This document shows, piece after piece, positions 1-10,099 of a DNA stretch of 64,000 nucleotides. The position numbers and the translations under genes are program-made. Under the pieces are notes generated by a model. That model saw nothing but the letters and a program-made list of their open reading frames with translations. It made no database searches and had not been told where the DNA came from. Within the stretch, counting starts at the first letter, position 1. Each line of letters opens with the position of its first letter. Source of the DNA: Citrobacter farmeri (GTDB lineage Bacteria; Pseudomonadota; Gammaproteobacteria; Enterobacterales; Enterobacteriaceae); contig NZ_CP077291.1 in assembly GCF_019048065.1 (NCBI RefSeq), positions 1,116,001 through 1,180,000 of the forward strand, given 5' to 3'.

Positions 1-1236
1 GAGCCCTGGTTTGATGCTTTCAGCGCATTGCGGCAGTTCGGTATTTTTGAAAATTATCTGGTGGACATCCGCCAATGGGATGTCGTTGATAAAACAAAAG
101 AAGAACGGCTTGGGCAGCGCATGGACACCGCGCTTATCAATTTGATGAAGATCCTGGCGGGTTTACCTGAGGCTGAATATCTTCAGTTGCTGCATCCGAA
201 TCGCCTTCCTGCGTCAACGCCTGAGATTTCTGAAGAAGATGATGACGTGGAAGAGGCGGAAGAGGAAATGCCTTCCGCATCCGATGAGGATGAAACCATT
301 AGCTTTACCGATCTGCTATTTCTTATGCGAAGTGGGAAAGCAGAAGAGTACCTGGATAACCATATCCCTCGCCCGGAGTATGCTGAACTGCAACAACTCG
401 TCGAGCGCGCCCGAACGTTCACGCCTGATGAATCCTTAAAAATGAGTCTGTATGTCAGCAGTTACAGAGAGGCCTGGGAGGGGTTGATTCACGCTAACTT
501 GCGTCTGGTCGTGGCTATCGCGAATAAATACCGCGGACGAGGATTAGATGCAGAGGACCTGATCCAGGAAGGAAATCTGGGCTTGATCAAAGCCGTTGAG
601 AAATTTGACTATCGACGTGGATTCAAATTCTCCACGTATGCCACCTGGTGGATCCGCCAGAAGATCTCCCGTGCGATAGCCGATCAGGCACAACTCATTC
701 GTTTACCCGTTCACTTCTATGAGCAATTTAAGCGCTGGCGAAACAGTCGGGATCAGTTGCTGTATCGCCAGGGGATAACGCCCACTGCCAGGCGGATAAG
801 TGAATTGACCGAACTGCCAGAATATCAGGTTCTTCGGATGGCAAAATATGAAGAGCAAACGGCGTTGATTGGCGATTTTCATGACGACGCTCTGGACAAC
901 AACGACGCGTTGTCTGGGGATGCGATCCTGACCGGAAAGGATTTCACCAGTGCTCCTGTTCAGTCTCTGGAGCTAAGAGAAAGTATTTCATCGGTTCTGG
1001 ATACGCTTTTGCCACGCGAAACACAGATCATAAAAATGCGTTTTGGTATCGGCATGACGCAAGATTTCACCCTTGAAGAAGTTGGCAAACAGTTTGATGT
1101 CACACGAGAAAGAATACGTCAGATAGAAGCCAAAGCGCTCCGTAAGCTGCGCCATTACAGCCGCGCGTCAAAATTAGGCGACTTCGTCGAACAATGGGAA
1201 ACCGCGTTGAGCGATACGCAGGAAGAAGAAGAATGA
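1..1236 (+). CDS. RpoD-like sigma-70 family sigma factor (5' end outside window)
   Basis: The frame is open from base 1, so the start lies to the left and 411 residues are visible. Region 2 (about bases 480-720) closely follows housekeeping sigma-70: [17 protein letters not shown], then [19 protein letters not shown] and the region 2.4 helix. Region 4 (about 970-1180) ends in a helix-turn-helix ([20 protein letters not shown]) nearly identical to RpoD 4.2. Promoter specificity should therefore be close to RpoD. An acidic stretch (about 235-290) precedes region 2, and the usual region 1.2 sequence is not recognisable. It overlaps the next gene as ATGA, so it is the visible head of a five-gene operon. 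It is not the host rpoD, because the context is accessory and regions 1 and 3 diverge. Its role in the operon is unknown; it may transcribe the operon itself or respond to phage interference with host sigma. Confidence 0.88.
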   Translation, partial: EPWFDAFSALRQFGIFENYLVDIRQWDVVDKTKEERLGQRMDTALINLMKILAGLPEAEYLQLLHPNRLPASTPEISEEDDDVEEAEEEMPSASDEDETISFTDLLFLMRSGKAEEYLDNHIPRPEYAELQQLVERARTFTPDESLKMSLYVSSYREAWEGLIHANLRLVVAIANKYRGRGLDAEDLIQEGNLGLIKAVEKFDYRRGFKFSTYATWWIRQKISRAIADQAQLIRLPVHFYEQFKRWRNSRDQLLYRQGITPTARRISELTELPEYQVLRMAKYEEQTALIGDFHDDALDNNDALSGDAILTGKDFTSAPVQSLELRESISSVLDTLLPRETQIIKMRFGIGMTQDFTLEEVGKQFDVTRERIRQIEAKALRKLRHYSRASKLGDFVEQWETALSDTQEEEE

Positions 1237-2735
1237 GCACAATGCGCCATGCGCCACCGAATGCGGCGATTATGATCGAAGCCCTGCGAGGGCTGGGCTA
1301 CAACACCGCAACCGCCCTTGCCGACATTATCGACAACAGTGTTAGTGCTGGAGCCCGTAAGGTCGAACTGACTTTCCACTGGCAAGGGATGGAGAGCTAT
1401 ATTGTGGTTCGGGATAACGGATGCGGCATGTCGGCCACTGAACTGGATGTTGCAATGCGTCTGGGTGTAAAAAATCCGCTGACACAGCGTTCAGGACACG
1501 ATCTGGGTCGCTTTGGCCTTGGCTTAAAAACGGCATCTTTTTCGCAATGCCGCCGTCTGACGGTCTCCTCCAAAAAAGAGGGGATAACGAATGTCCTGCG
1601 ATGGGATCTGGATATTCTGGCTGCAAGTACGGATGACGGTTGGTATTTACTTGAAGGCGCGGATCCTGGAAGTCAGGCGGCATTAGCGAACGCAGAACCT
1701 GAGACCCACGGTACGGTGGTGCTGTGGGAAGTTTTAGACCGAATTGTCACGCCCGGCTACGGTGAAAAAGATTTCCTCAATCTGATTGATGGCGTTGAAC
1801 AACACCTGGGAATGGTGTTTCATCGATTTCTTGAAGGGGGTTCTCCCCGACTCACTCTCACGCTCAATGGGCGCAAAATTAAAGCCTGGGATCCTTTTCT
1901 TGCTGGGCACCCTTCCAAACCCTGGCATTCACCCACGGCAATGGCGCCCGGCGCCCCCGCCGTGAAGGTGGAATGCCACGTCCTTCCGCATCAGGACCAT
2001 CTGACGATTCAGGAGTATCAACAGGCTCAAGGACCTGCGGGGTGGACGGCTCAGCAAGGATTCTATGTATACCGAAATGAGCGATTGCTGGTGGCTGGAA
2101 ATTGGCTTGGACTCGGTAGCCCCAGGGCCTGGACTAAAGATGAAACCCACCGTCTCGCCCGGATCCGTCTGGATATTCCTAATGATGCCGATATCGACTG
2201 GAAGATTGATATTCGTAAATCTATGGCGCGCCCGCCGGTTTCGCTACGTCCCTGGTTAACCCAACTGGCGCAATCAACTCGCGATCGCGCGGTACGCACA
2301 TTTGCAAAACGCGGGAAAATGAATAAGCGCAAACCAGGCGAGGAACTCGTTCATCTCTGGCAGGCGCAGAAGACATCATCGGGTGTCCGTTACCAGATTT
2401 CGTTACAACATCCTGTCATCAGCAATGTCCTTTCCCAGGCCGGTGAGTTATCCCCGCAAATTCAGGCCATGCTAAGACTCATTGAGGAAACCGTTCCGGT
2501 TCAGCAAATCTGGCTTGATACGGCTGAGACAAAAGAGACGCCGCGAACAGGTTTTGAGACTGCTCCCCCAGCAGAAGTATTTTCCGTTTTGCAGGTCATG
2601 TACCAGACCATGATTGGTCAGCAGGCGATGTCGTCGGCGCTGGCAAAAAAGCATCTGCAAAATATGGAACCTTTTGATAATTATCCCGAATTAATTGCAC
2701 AACTCCCCGACGATCAACAAGAGATATCGCTATGA
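1233..2735 (+). CDS. GHKL (MutL/Hsp90/histidine-kinase type) ATPase of a putative defence operon
   Basis: 500 aa from the ATG at 1233, which overlaps the sigma stop (ATGA) and sits behind a purine-rich GGAAGAAG. This start is preferred to an in-frame upstream one at 1194. GHKL nucleotide-binding motifs are clear: N-box ADIIDNS (D31, D34, N35), DNGCGM (61-66), a glycine lid starting at G92 ([11 protein letters not shown]) and HGTVVLW downstream. The C-terminal half resembles nothing I recognise. Proteins of this kind occur beside Z1 helicases and AIPR proteins in predicted defence islands; there the ATPase is thought to act as a MutL-like clamp. Its stop overlaps the Z1 gene start by 4 bases. 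The biochemical role is inferred. Confidence 0.85.
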   Translation: MSTMRHAPPNAAIMIEALRGLGYNTATALADIIDNSVSAGARKVELTFHWQGMESYIVVRDNGCGMSATELDVAMRLGVKNPLTQRSGHDLGRFGLGLKTASFSQCRRLTVSSKKEGITNVLRWDLDILAASTDDGWYLLEGADPGSQAALANAEPETHGTVVLWEVLDRIVTPGYGEKDFLNLIDGVEQHLGMVFHRFLEGGSPRLTLTLNGRKIKAWDPFLAGHPSKPWHSPTAMAPGAPAVKVECHVLPHQDHLTIQEYQQAQGPAGWTAQQGFYVYRNERLLVAGNWLGLGSPRAWTKDETHRLARIRLDIPNDADIDWKIDIRKSMARPPVSLRPWLTQLAQSTRDRAVRTFAKRGKMNKRKPGEELVHLWQAQKTSSGVRYQISLQHPVISNVLSQAGELSPQIQAMLRLIEETVPVQQIWLDTAETKETPRTGFETAPPAEVFSVLQVMYQTMIGQQAMSSALAKKHLQNMEPFDNYPELIAQLPDDQQEISL

Positions 2736-5590
2736 GTCTGAATCCCCTGGATGACATGCAACTGAGTGTATTGCAGATTGTTCAAACGTTCCTGCAAGGC
2801 CAGGATAAAAGCACTATCACTCCCGGTGTTTTGCGCCAACATATTGATATGGTTTGTCAGATGAAACCGGAATGGAACCGCCTTGATAACCGGGAGATTC
2901 TGGTCGAAGAGTTGATCCGCCGTTATAGCATCTGGATGGGGGAAGATACGTCTCTGAGTAACGATGAAGGACACCAGCCCTGGCTGACCGCTGAGGTGAA
3001 GCGAGAGTGGCGCTACTGGCATCGATATCGCCAATGGCTTGGCAAAACGATGCCCTGGGGGGTTCTGGATACCCTTGATCGTTCAACGGATCGTGTTCTG
3101 GGATTACTCGAACAACCGGGGCGAGAAGGGCGCTGGGACAGGCGAGGTTTGGTGGTCGGGCATGTTCAGTCGGGGAAAACCAGCCACTATACCGGGCTAA
3201 TCTGTAAGGCGGCGGATGCAGGATATAAGATAATCATTGTGCTGGCCGGTTTGCATAACAACCTTCGCTCACAGACTCAAATGCGCCTTGATGAAGGATT
3301 CCTTGGCTACGAGACAAGCCCACTCAGAGAAAAAGTGACCATTATTGGGGTCGGTGATATCGATAGTGATCCCATTATTCGTCCCAATTACGTCACTAAC
3401 CGATCTGAAAAAGGCGACTTCAGTGCTGGCGTAGCTAAGAATCTGGGGATCACCCCTGAACAACGTCCCTGGCTGTTCGTGGTTAAGAAGAATAAGTCTA
3501 TTTTGAAGCGTCTGCATACCTGGATTGAAAACCATGTTGCAACCAGCGTTGATCCTGTCACAGGAAAGCGGTTTGTCTCGGAATTACCGCTGTTGATGAT
3601 AGATGATGAAGCGGATAACGCTTCAGTGGATACGGGGGAAATTGTTTACGATGATGATGGAAAACCGGACGCTGAACATCAGCCAACGGCAATCAATAGC
3701 CTGATTCGTAAACTGTTGATGCAGTTCAGCCGTAAGGCTTACGTCGGGTATACCGCCACCCCCTTTGCCAACATTTTTATTCACGAAAGCAATGAAACTC
3801 GGGATGAAGGCCCGGACCTGTTCCCTTCTGCCTTTATTATTAATCTCGGCGCCCCCTCGAACTACATCGGTCCGGCGAGGGTATTTGGTCGGGCCACTGC
3901 GGAAGGTCGGACCGGAGATCTGCCTTTGATCCGGCGAGTGGGCGATCATTGTAGCGATGACGGTAAAAGAGGGTGGATGCCGGTTTCTCATAAGAGTTCG
4001 CACTATCCCACGCTGGATACGCTAACCCATTTCCCGGACTCGTTAAAACACGCCATCGACAGCTTTTTACTGGCGTGCTGCGTCAGAGAATTACGCGGTC
4101 AGGGAGACAAACACAGTTCAATGCTGGTCCATGTGACCCGTTTCAATAAAGTGCAATCGGTCGTTTATGAACACATTGATGCCTACATTCAGGATGTGAG
4201 ACAGCGACTGACGCGAAGGATTGGACATGAGCCTTTTCTGACCCAGCTTGAGTCACTGTGGCAGACCGATTTTTTGCCGACCAGTGAGGCGATCCGCGAG
4301 GTTATGCCGCAGCAGGTCCCGGAAGACGCCTTCGCATGGCGGGAGATCGCAGACAAACTTTATACCGTTATTGAAAACGTGTCGGTACGAATGATAAACG
4401 GAACGGCGAAAGATGCGCTTGATTATTCAGACAGTGCGACAGGCTTAAAAGTTATTGCCATTGGCGGAGACAAACTGGCCCGAGGGTTAACGCTTGAGGG
4501 ATTATGCACCAGTTATTTTTTACGTGCTTCCCGCATGTATGACACGTTAATGCAGATGGGGCGTTGGTTTGGCTATCGCCAGGGATATCTGGACGTATGT
4601 CGACTGTATACCACCGATGAGCTGATTGAATGGTTTGAACATATTGCCGATGCGTCGGAAGAGCTGAGGGAAGAGTTTGACAATATGGTCGCCAGCGGCG
4701 GAACACCGCGTGATTTTGGGCTGAAAGTGAAATCACACCCCGTATTAATGGTCACATCACCCCTAAAAATGCGCAGCGCGCGTTCGCTATGGCTCTCGTT
4801 CAGTGGCACGGTGGTCGAAACAATTTCGTTGTTTAAAGAACCTGAGTACCACAAGCGCAACCACGATGCTTTCCAGCGCCTGACCGGGCGTATTGGCTCT
4901 GGCGTACCGATTCCGGAGAGGCGACGCGGAGATAAGATTGAAAAATGGAACGGGGTCATTTGGCAAAACGTCTCTCCAGAGCCGGTCATTGATTTCTTAA
5001 CAGAATATGAGACCCACTCGCAGGCCAGAAAAGCTAACAGTAAATTGCTGGCTGACTTTATCACACGGATGAATCGCGTTGATGAACTCACACAATGGAC
5101 GGTGGCGGTAGTGGGGGGCGGCGTCGACCGTCATCACGATGTGAGTGGTTTCCCTGTACGGCTGATGATGCGTAAAGCCTCCGAGGGGGTGACTGACCGC
5201 TATTCCATTGGCCGTTTGCTTTCCCCACGCGACGAGGGAATTGACTGCGATGAATCGACCTGGCTTGCCGCGCTGAAGGAAACGCAGCGCATTTTTCATG
5301 CCGATCCCGGACGAAATGAAGGGCGGGAGGAGCCGGTCATTCCAGGTGGCGTGGTGCTACGCCGGATCAAAGGATTCGGCATAAATGACCTCCCGCCGCA
5401 GCGTCAAAAAGGGCTATTGCTCATTTACTTACTGGACCCGCAGCAGGCGATGTCCGCAACGGAATATAAGGCTGATGCCTTACCTGTTGTTGCGTTTGGC
5501 ATCAGTTTTCCGGGAAGCCGAAGTGGGGTTACGGTGGAATACAAAGTGAACAACGTCCTGTGGGAGCAAGAGTATGGTTCGGCTGAGTAA
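2732..5590 (+). CDS. Z1 domain-containing SF2 helicase/ATPase
   Basis: 952 aa, full length. Walker A is GHVQSGKT (143-150) and Walker B is DDEAD (291-295). GYTATPFANIF follows as the motif III-like TATP box. The late helicase motif QMGRWFGYR (608-616) lies inside the region that defines the Z1 domain, after GGDKLARGLTLEG. Z1 proteins are predicted superfamily 2 helicases found with MutL-like ATPases, DUF4420 nucleases and AIPR proteins. It probably remodels or translocates on nucleic acid for the partner nuclease. ATGA overlap upstream and a 17-base overlap with the next gene indicate coupled translation. Family call is firm; function is inference. Confidence 0.9.
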   Translation: MSLNPLDDMQLSVLQIVQTFLQGQDKSTITPGVLRQHIDMVCQMKPEWNRLDNREILVEELIRRYSIWMGEDTSLSNDEGHQPWLTAEVKREWRYWHRYRQWLGKTMPWGVLDTLDRSTDRVLGLLEQPGREGRWDRRGLVVGHVQSGKTSHYTGLICKAADAGYKIIIVLAGLHNNLRSQTQMRLDEGFLGYETSPLREKVTIIGVGDIDSDPIIRPNYVTNRSEKGDFSAGVAKNLGITPEQRPWLFVVKKNKSILKRLHTWIENHVATSVDPVTGKRFVSELPLLMIDDEADNASVDTGEIVYDDDGKPDAEHQPTAINSLIRKLLMQFSRKAYVGYTATPFANIFIHESNETRDEGPDLFPSAFIINLGAPSNYIGPARVFGRATAEGRTGDLPLIRRVGDHCSDDGKRGWMPVSHKSSHYPTLDTLTHFPDSLKHAIDSFLLACCVRELRGQGDKHSSMLVHVTRFNKVQSVVYEHIDAYIQDVRQRLTRRIGHEPFLTQLESLWQTDFLPTSEAIREVMPQQVPEDAFAWREIADKLYTVIENVSVRMINGTAKDALDYSDSATGLKVIAIGGDKLARGLTLEGLCTSYFLRASRMYDTLMQMGRWFGYRQGYLDVCRLYTTDELIEWFEHIADASEELREEFDNMVASGGTPRDFGLKVKSHPVLMVTSPLKMRSARSLWLSFSGTVVETISLFKEPEYHKRNHDAFQRLTGRIGSGVPIPERRRGDKIEKWNGVIWQNVSPEPVIDFLTEYETHSQARKANSKLLADFITRMNRVDELTQWTVAVVGGGVDRHHDVSGFPVRLMMRKASEGVTDRYSIGRLLSPRDEGIDCDESTWLAALKETQRIFHADPGRNEGREEPVIPGGVVLRRIKGFGINDLPPQRQKGLLLIYLLDPQQAMSATEYKADALPVVAFGISFPGSRSGVTVEYKVNNVLWEQEYGSAE

Positions 5591-6602
5591 AGACGATTTG
5601 CTGGCGGCATGGAAAGCCCTGGATCGATCCCGGATTGACGAGCAACCCGGTGCTCAGGGCTGGCGTGGCATCAGGCTTTTTACGCACCAGAACTGTGATT
5701 TTCATGCCGGACGTCGTCAGCCAGATAATGAAGAAATGCTGATTGTCGTCTTCCCCTATACGCTTTCGCCGGGGTCGACGGCGCTGCCGTCCTGTAAAGG
5801 ATTTCGCGTCGAGATGACCGGAACAGAAGGGGGGAAGCTGAACGGTTTGATGATCCGCCGTCAGCAAACGGGGAATGCGGATGTCTTTACGACGATGATT
5901 CTGGATATTCTCCATTCGCTCCTGAGCGTTTCTGAGCTACGCCTGTTTGAAACGCTGCTCCGCCGTATTCGTCTTTGGCAGGCTTTTATGGAGCGAGATA
6001 CCCGTCCGCTCCGTCATGAAGAAGAGGTGGGGTTAATCGGCGAACTGACGTGTCTGGAACGATTGATCGAGACCGGTCTTGAGTCTTCAACGGCAGTCGA
6101 AGCCTGGGTAGGACCGCAGCACGGCCTGCAGGATTTTGAACGACATGAACAAGCCATTGAGATAAAAAGCACCACGGCAGAGCAGGGTTTTTGCGTAACT
6201 ATCCACTCTCTTGAACAACTGGACTGGCAACGGCCAGGCTCGCTCGTGTTGTGCGGTTTACGCTTCAGCGAGCATCCCACTGGAGATACCCTGAATGACA
6301 TCGTTAACCGTCTTCGTCAGCGGTTTGAGGGGAACGCTCAGGCGGCTTGTCTTTTCGAGGGATCGCTTTGTCACGTCGGTTATTTCAGCGAGCATGCTGA
6401 GTTCTATACGCGTCATTTCTTGCTGACAGAGGCGTTCGCACTCCCCATTGAAGAGGGGTTCCCCTCTTTGACACATGCGAATGTCCCGTTGCCGGTGGTG
6501 GGGGCGTGCTATCAGCTCGAACTTCAGACACTTATTCCTCAGGCTCAAAATTTTAACCATTGCTTGTCAGATTTCGCAGGATTACCGCATGGAACTTATT
6601 GA
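5574..6602 (+). CDS. PD-(D/E)XK motif protein (DUF4420 family), putative nuclease
   Basis: 342 aa. The central part shows a PD-(D/E)XK core: GLIGELTCLERL, then D187 (DFERH), then E196-I-K198 (IEIKST). All three catalytic-type residues are intact, so it may cut DNA or RNA. This matches the DUF4420 family described as a putative PD-(D/E)XK member in Z1/AIPR loci. The start ATG at 5574 lies inside the end of the Z1 gene, and the 3' end overlaps the AIPR gene by 14 bases. It is the most likely effector nuclease of the operon, or one of two effectors together with AIPR. No experimental data are implied. Confidence 0.82.
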   Translation: MVRLSKDDLLAAWKALDRSRIDEQPGAQGWRGIRLFTHQNCDFHAGRRQPDNEEMLIVVFPYTLSPGSTALPSCKGFRVEMTGTEGGKLNGLMIRRQQTGNADVFTTMILDILHSLLSVSELRLFETLLRRIRLWQAFMERDTRPLRHEEEVGLIGELTCLERLIETGLESSTAVEAWVGPQHGLQDFERHEQAIEIKSTTAEQGFCVTIHSLEQLDWQRPGSLVLCGLRFSEHPTGDTLNDIVNRLRQRFEGNAQAACLFEGSLCHVGYFSEHAEFYTRHFLLTEAFALPIEEGFPSLTHANVPLPVVGACYQLELQTLIPQAQNFNHCLSDFAGLPHGTY

Positions 6603-8385
6603 TTTTTTACGTCAGACACAGAATGAAATTCGCAAAGAATATCAAGACCAGATGGCTCAGCCTGGCGTTGAGTCGCCTTTTCCTGAGCTGATTTTTACCG
6701 ATATCGTCATGCGTCATATGGCCGACATTGGAATGACATTTGACGATGCGCAGACGTGTCACTTTATGGCGAAAGTCAGTGGACACAACGTGCGTCTCAG
6801 CGGTTTTGCCTTCTCAGAAGATGGCGATCAGCTTGATCTCTTCGTCAGCATTTATCACGGCGGCGATGAGCTTTGTCACGTACCGGATGCAGACACAAAA
6901 GCGATCGCAAGCCACTGTATTCAATTCTTGCAGAAGTGTATTGACGGTAAATTATCCTCCACGCTGGATCAGTCCAATGATGCCTGGCAACTGGTGACGA
7001 CCATCGAACAGTCCTATACGGAACTGGAACAAATCAGAATTTACGTACTGACCGATGGTCAAGTGAAAACCCGTTGGTACCAGACTCGTGATGTGGCGGG
7101 TAAGACCATTAAATTAGAGGTAATGGACATTGTCCGACTGTTTAATCACTGGCAGGAAGGCAAGCCGCGTGATGAGCTGCAGGTTAATTTTGACGATGTG
7201 GCGGGGGGCGCGCTCCCTTGTGTCTGGATCCCGGATGAAATGGGTGAGTATGATTATGCGCTGACGGTTGTTCCTGGAGAGACGCTGCGATTTATCTATG
7301 AAAAGTATGGCAACCGCATTCTGGAAGCGAACGTTCGCTCATTTCTGAGCCAGACGGGGAAAGTCAATAAGGGGATTCGCGACACTTTACGTGAACAGCC
7401 TGAACGTTTTATGGCTTATAACAACGGTATCGTTATTGTTGCCGATCAGGTCAGGCTTGGCGAAGCTCCGGGAGGTGGGCCAGGCATTGCGTGGATGCAG
7501 GGGATGCAGATCGTTAACGGTGGGCAGACCACGGCCTCCATGTTTTTCACCAAAAAGAAATTTCCGGCAACAAATCTGCGTAACGTGCGTGTACCCGCAA
7601 AAGTCATCGTGCTGAAACAGACGAATAATGCGCAGGAAGAGATGTTAATAGCGGATATTTCACGTTTCTCGAATAGCCAGAATAAAGTCAATATTTCCGA
7701 TCTGTCAGCCAATCGACCTGTCCATGTACAACTGGAAAAAATGGCAAATACAGTCTATTGCCCGGATGGCTACAGTCGCTGGTTTTACGAGCGGGCAAAT
7801 GGCAGCTATAAGGTTATGCTGGAACGAGAAGGTAAAACCCCGGCGGGTATCAAACGGTTAAAAGATGCTATTCCTTCCTCCCGTCGAATAACGAAAACTG
7901 ATTTTGCAAAATATCATTGCGCGTGGCTCCAGCGCCCGGATTTAGTCAGTCTCGGTGGGCAGAAGAACTTTGCCGCATTAATGACGATGATCGATAAGGA
8001 TAGTGAACATTATGGTGATGAACTGAGTATTGAGCGTTTTAAACATTACATAGCACAGGCCATTATCTATAAAAAAGCGTATAAGCTGATTAATTCACTT
8101 TTTCCCGCGTTTAAGGCTAATATCGCCGCCTATACCGTGGCTGCCTATTCACACCTTTATGGCAAACAAACGGACCTGGCAGAAATCTGGAATCAGCAAG
8201 GGATTGGGGAGACAATGGGTAACCGACTTGTCAGTTTAGCTCACCGGGTGAATAGTCTTCTGACTGAATCGGCGAACGGCAGAATGATTTCGGAATGGGC
8301 GAAGAAGCCTGAATGCTGGGAGTTTGTGCGCAGTAAAATCTATTTCTCCGCCCAGGGAAAAACGGATGACCTCTCGCATGACTGA
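6589..8385 (+). CDS. AIPR family protein (abortive infection phage resistance)
   Basis: 598 aa from the ATG at 6589. An upstream in-frame start at 6475 would bury 114 bases of the nuclease gene and is not preferred. AIPR family signatures are visible: RFMAYNNGIVIVA, GMQIVNGGQTTASMF (305-319) and ISRFSNSQNKVNISDL. These proteins are named for abortive-infection phage resistance and recur in defence islands; the molecular activity of this type is not settled. It is the last gene of the five-gene operon; a terminator follows 138 bases after the stop. The N-terminal 100 residues carry no motif I recognise. Confidence 0.88.
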   Translation: MELIDFLRQTQNEIRKEYQDQMAQPGVESPFPELIFTDIVMRHMADIGMTFDDAQTCHFMAKVSGHNVRLSGFAFSEDGDQLDLFVSIYHGGDELCHVPDADTKAIASHCIQFLQKCIDGKLSSTLDQSNDAWQLVTTIEQSYTELEQIRIYVLTDGQVKTRWYQTRDVAGKTIKLEVMDIVRLFNHWQEGKPRDELQVNFDDVAGGALPCVWIPDEMGEYDYALTVVPGETLRFIYEKYGNRILEANVRSFLSQTGKVNKGIRDTLREQPERFMAYNNGIVIVADQVRLGEAPGGGPGIAWMQGMQIVNGGQTTASMFFTKKKFPATNLRNVRVPAKVIVLKQTNNAQEEMLIADISRFSNSQNKVNISDLSANRPVHVQLEKMANTVYCPDGYSRWFYERANGSYKVMLEREGKTPAGIKRLKDAIPSSRRITKTDFAKYHCAWLQRPDLVSLGGQKNFAALMTMIDKDSEHYGDELSIERFKHYIAQAIIYKKAYKLINSLFPAFKANIAAYTVAAYSHLYGKQTDLAEIWNQQGIGETMGNRLVSLAHRVNSLLTESANGRMISEWAKKPECWEFVRSKIYFSAQGKTDDLSHD

Positions 8386-8522
8386 ATTGCGCACTGAGTT
8401 CAGTATCAACGCACTATGCGGGGATTGCGTGCTGCCTGCGGTGGCTGATGTACCCGGATGAGTCATGGCACAACATTGACATACGATTAACAAAAACAGC
8501 TTGAATCCAACGTTAATTATTC

Positions 8523-8557
8523 GCAAAAACCTCGCGCCGGCGGGGTTTTGCTTTTTT
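8523..8557 (+). terminator. Rho-independent terminator of the sigma-GHKL-Z1-nuclease-AIPR operon
   Basis: Arms GCAAAAACCTCGC and GCGGGGTTTTGC flank a short loop and are followed by six T. The rest of 8386-8696 is AT-leaning with no supported gene. Confidence 0.75.
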
Positions 8558-8696
8558 GTGATATTTAGCATTCGAATAATGCATTAACCATGCATTTTAA
8601 GAATATGACCAAGAGTTATGTGTTGCCTTTACTCAACTTTAAGGACTAATCTTATTTTTATCGGAATTTTTGCGTTTACTCAATCAAGGATGAATT

Positions 8697-8894
8697 ATGT
8701 ACGCCCTGGCATTAATCTTCTCGCTTGCAGGTAACGGTGAAAAAAGTGAAGTTATCGGTGTTTTCAGTAGCCGCCTTGAATGTGAAGCGGCGTCTCAGTC
8801 GCAGTCATCAAGAACTCAATGCTTTTTTCTCGACCCGGAAAAAGGTTTAGTGGATGTTGCATCGCACAACGATAATGACAAAAATCCGAAATAA
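8697..8894 (+). CDS. Small protein resembling DUF1482 (YebW-like)
   Basis: 65 aa with an ATG preceded by AAGGATGA, a good ribosome binding site. It opens MYALALIFSLAGNG and has two cysteines at the spacing seen in YebW/DUF1482 proteins (LECEAA and TQCFFL). The tail is polar. DUF1482 proteins are common in lambdoid prophages and near them, and their function is unknown. It stands alone between the defence operon terminator and the LysR gene. The family assignment rests on the pattern of the first 45 residues only. Confidence 0.55.
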   Translation: MYALALIFSLAGNGEKSEVIGVFSSRLECEAASQSQSSRTQCFFLDPEKGLVDVASHNDNDKNPK

Positions 8895-9089
8895 CTTCAC
8901 TTTAGTGTGCGTCTGCTTTGCACCAGTTGAATTACCTGAACCAGAGTTTGAGCTTTAATCTCAGTAACACTGATATCACCAATTTGGACTGACCCCATGA
9001 CAGCAGAATCTATTTCTGCAATGAAAAAACAGCACAAGCCTGGATTAACCCGTGCATACAATGTAAAGAATACGGAGTGTAACACTGGC

Positions 9090-10016
9090 TTATGTTGTAA
9101 ATTTTCCAATCCATGGGCTATTTGCGTCCTGGGACCAAAGTTGTAAAAGCATCTCTCTGAACTTTTCTGCAGCTGGGCTCAGCGACGTCTCTCTGCGTTG
9201 CACGAGCCCTAACGTTCGACGAATAACGGGTTCAACCAGTGGGCGGCTGACAAGGATATGATGCTCATCTGTTGGCATTGCCAGACTGGGAACCACCGCA
9301 ACGCCAAGTCCGGCTTCCACCATGCCAAGCGAGGTCGACAGATGTCTGACTTCATAAAACCAGTTGGGCTTCCACTCTACGCCTTCAAACGCCTGGTCGA
9401 TCAACGACCGATTACCGCTTGAACGTCTTACGCCAATGAGTCTTAAATTAACCAGATCTTCCCAAAGAACCAACGATTTTTGCGCTAACTCATGGTCACG
9501 CCGGCAGGCCAGCACGAAAGGTTCGTTCACGAGGGGAGTAAAATCGATATTAGGATGTGTGATGTTTATCATATTTATGCCGAAATCAGCATCGCCGTTT
9601 AATACTGCTTCAAGACAGTCGCTTGCGCTGTGCTCCAGGATTCGAATACGTATATTGGGATAATGGTGGTTAAAATCTCTTATGACGGAAGGAAGAAAAT
9701 AAAAGGCGGCTGTAGGCAGGCAAGATAAAGTGATGACACCGCTCTGGTGTGTAGCCATTTCCTTAATGCTCAGGATCGAGCTTTCATAGAAATCGATTAA
9801 ATTCTTTGCCTTAGGTAGAAATTCTCTTCCAACCGCTGTGAGTTTTACATTTCGGGTTGACCGTTCGAATAAGGCCGTTCCCAGGCTCTCTTCAAGCTTT
9901 TTAATTCTGCGTGTTAATGCGGGTTGTGAAATGTGTAGGAAATGTGATGCCCTTGTAAAGCATCCGATTTCTGCAATCTTAACAAATGCTTGTATACCTT
10001 GTAGCTCATGTTGCAT
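9090..10016 (-). CDS. LysR-type transcriptional regulator of the tricarboxylate operon
   Basis: 308 aa. An N-terminal winged helix-turn-helix covers about residues 3-62 (LQGIQAFVKIAEIGCFTRAS, then SQPALTRRIKKLEE). The co-inducer domain follows, including the usual GLGVAVVPS near the C terminus. It is transcribed divergently from the isomerase gene, and the 158-bp gap holds a perfect palindrome of LysR operator type. By analogy with the family it should activate the + strand operon when bound by a pathway acid, for example aconitate or citrate, and repress itself. The inducer cannot be read from sequence. Confidence 0.9.
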   Translation of the reverse strand: MQHELQGIQAFVKIAEIGCFTRASHFLHISQPALTRRIKKLEESLGTALFERSTRNVKLTAVGREFLPKAKNLIDFYESSILSIKEMATHQSGVITLSCLPTAAFYFLPSVIRDFNHHYPNIRIRILEHSASDCLEAVLNGDADFGINMINITHPNIDFTPLVNEPFVLACRRDHELAQKSLVLWEDLVNLRLIGVRRSSGNRSLIDQAFEGVEWKPNWFYEVRHLSTSLGMVEAGLGVAVVPSLAMPTDEHHILVSRPLVEPVIRRTLGLVQRRETSLSPAAEKFREMLLQLWSQDANSPWIGKFTT

Positions 10017-10066
10017 GAGATTTCACTCCTGACACACCGTGTAATGCTCACACTAACCTAACGTCT

Positions 10067-10089
10067 ATTAATACGCAAAGCGTATTAAT
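10067..10089. promoter_or_regulatory. LysR operator palindrome
   Basis: A perfect inverted repeat has 10-bp arms ATTAATACGC and GCGTATTAAT around AAA, and contains the T-N11-A pattern typical of LysR regulators. Its centre lies about 60 bp upstream of the expected transcription start, the usual place for the recognition site. Confidence 0.75.
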
Positions 10090-10099
10090 CATTCGTTTT

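Noticed and set aside
1..8385. A DNA methyltransferase or Vsr gene completing the Z1/AIPR type module
   Set aside because: None of the five genes has methylase motifs; one could lie to the left of base 1 but cannot be claimed.
8897..9109. 70-residue minus strand frame after the DUF1482-like gene
   Set aside because: Needs a TTG start, overlaps the LysR 3' end and shows no family motif.
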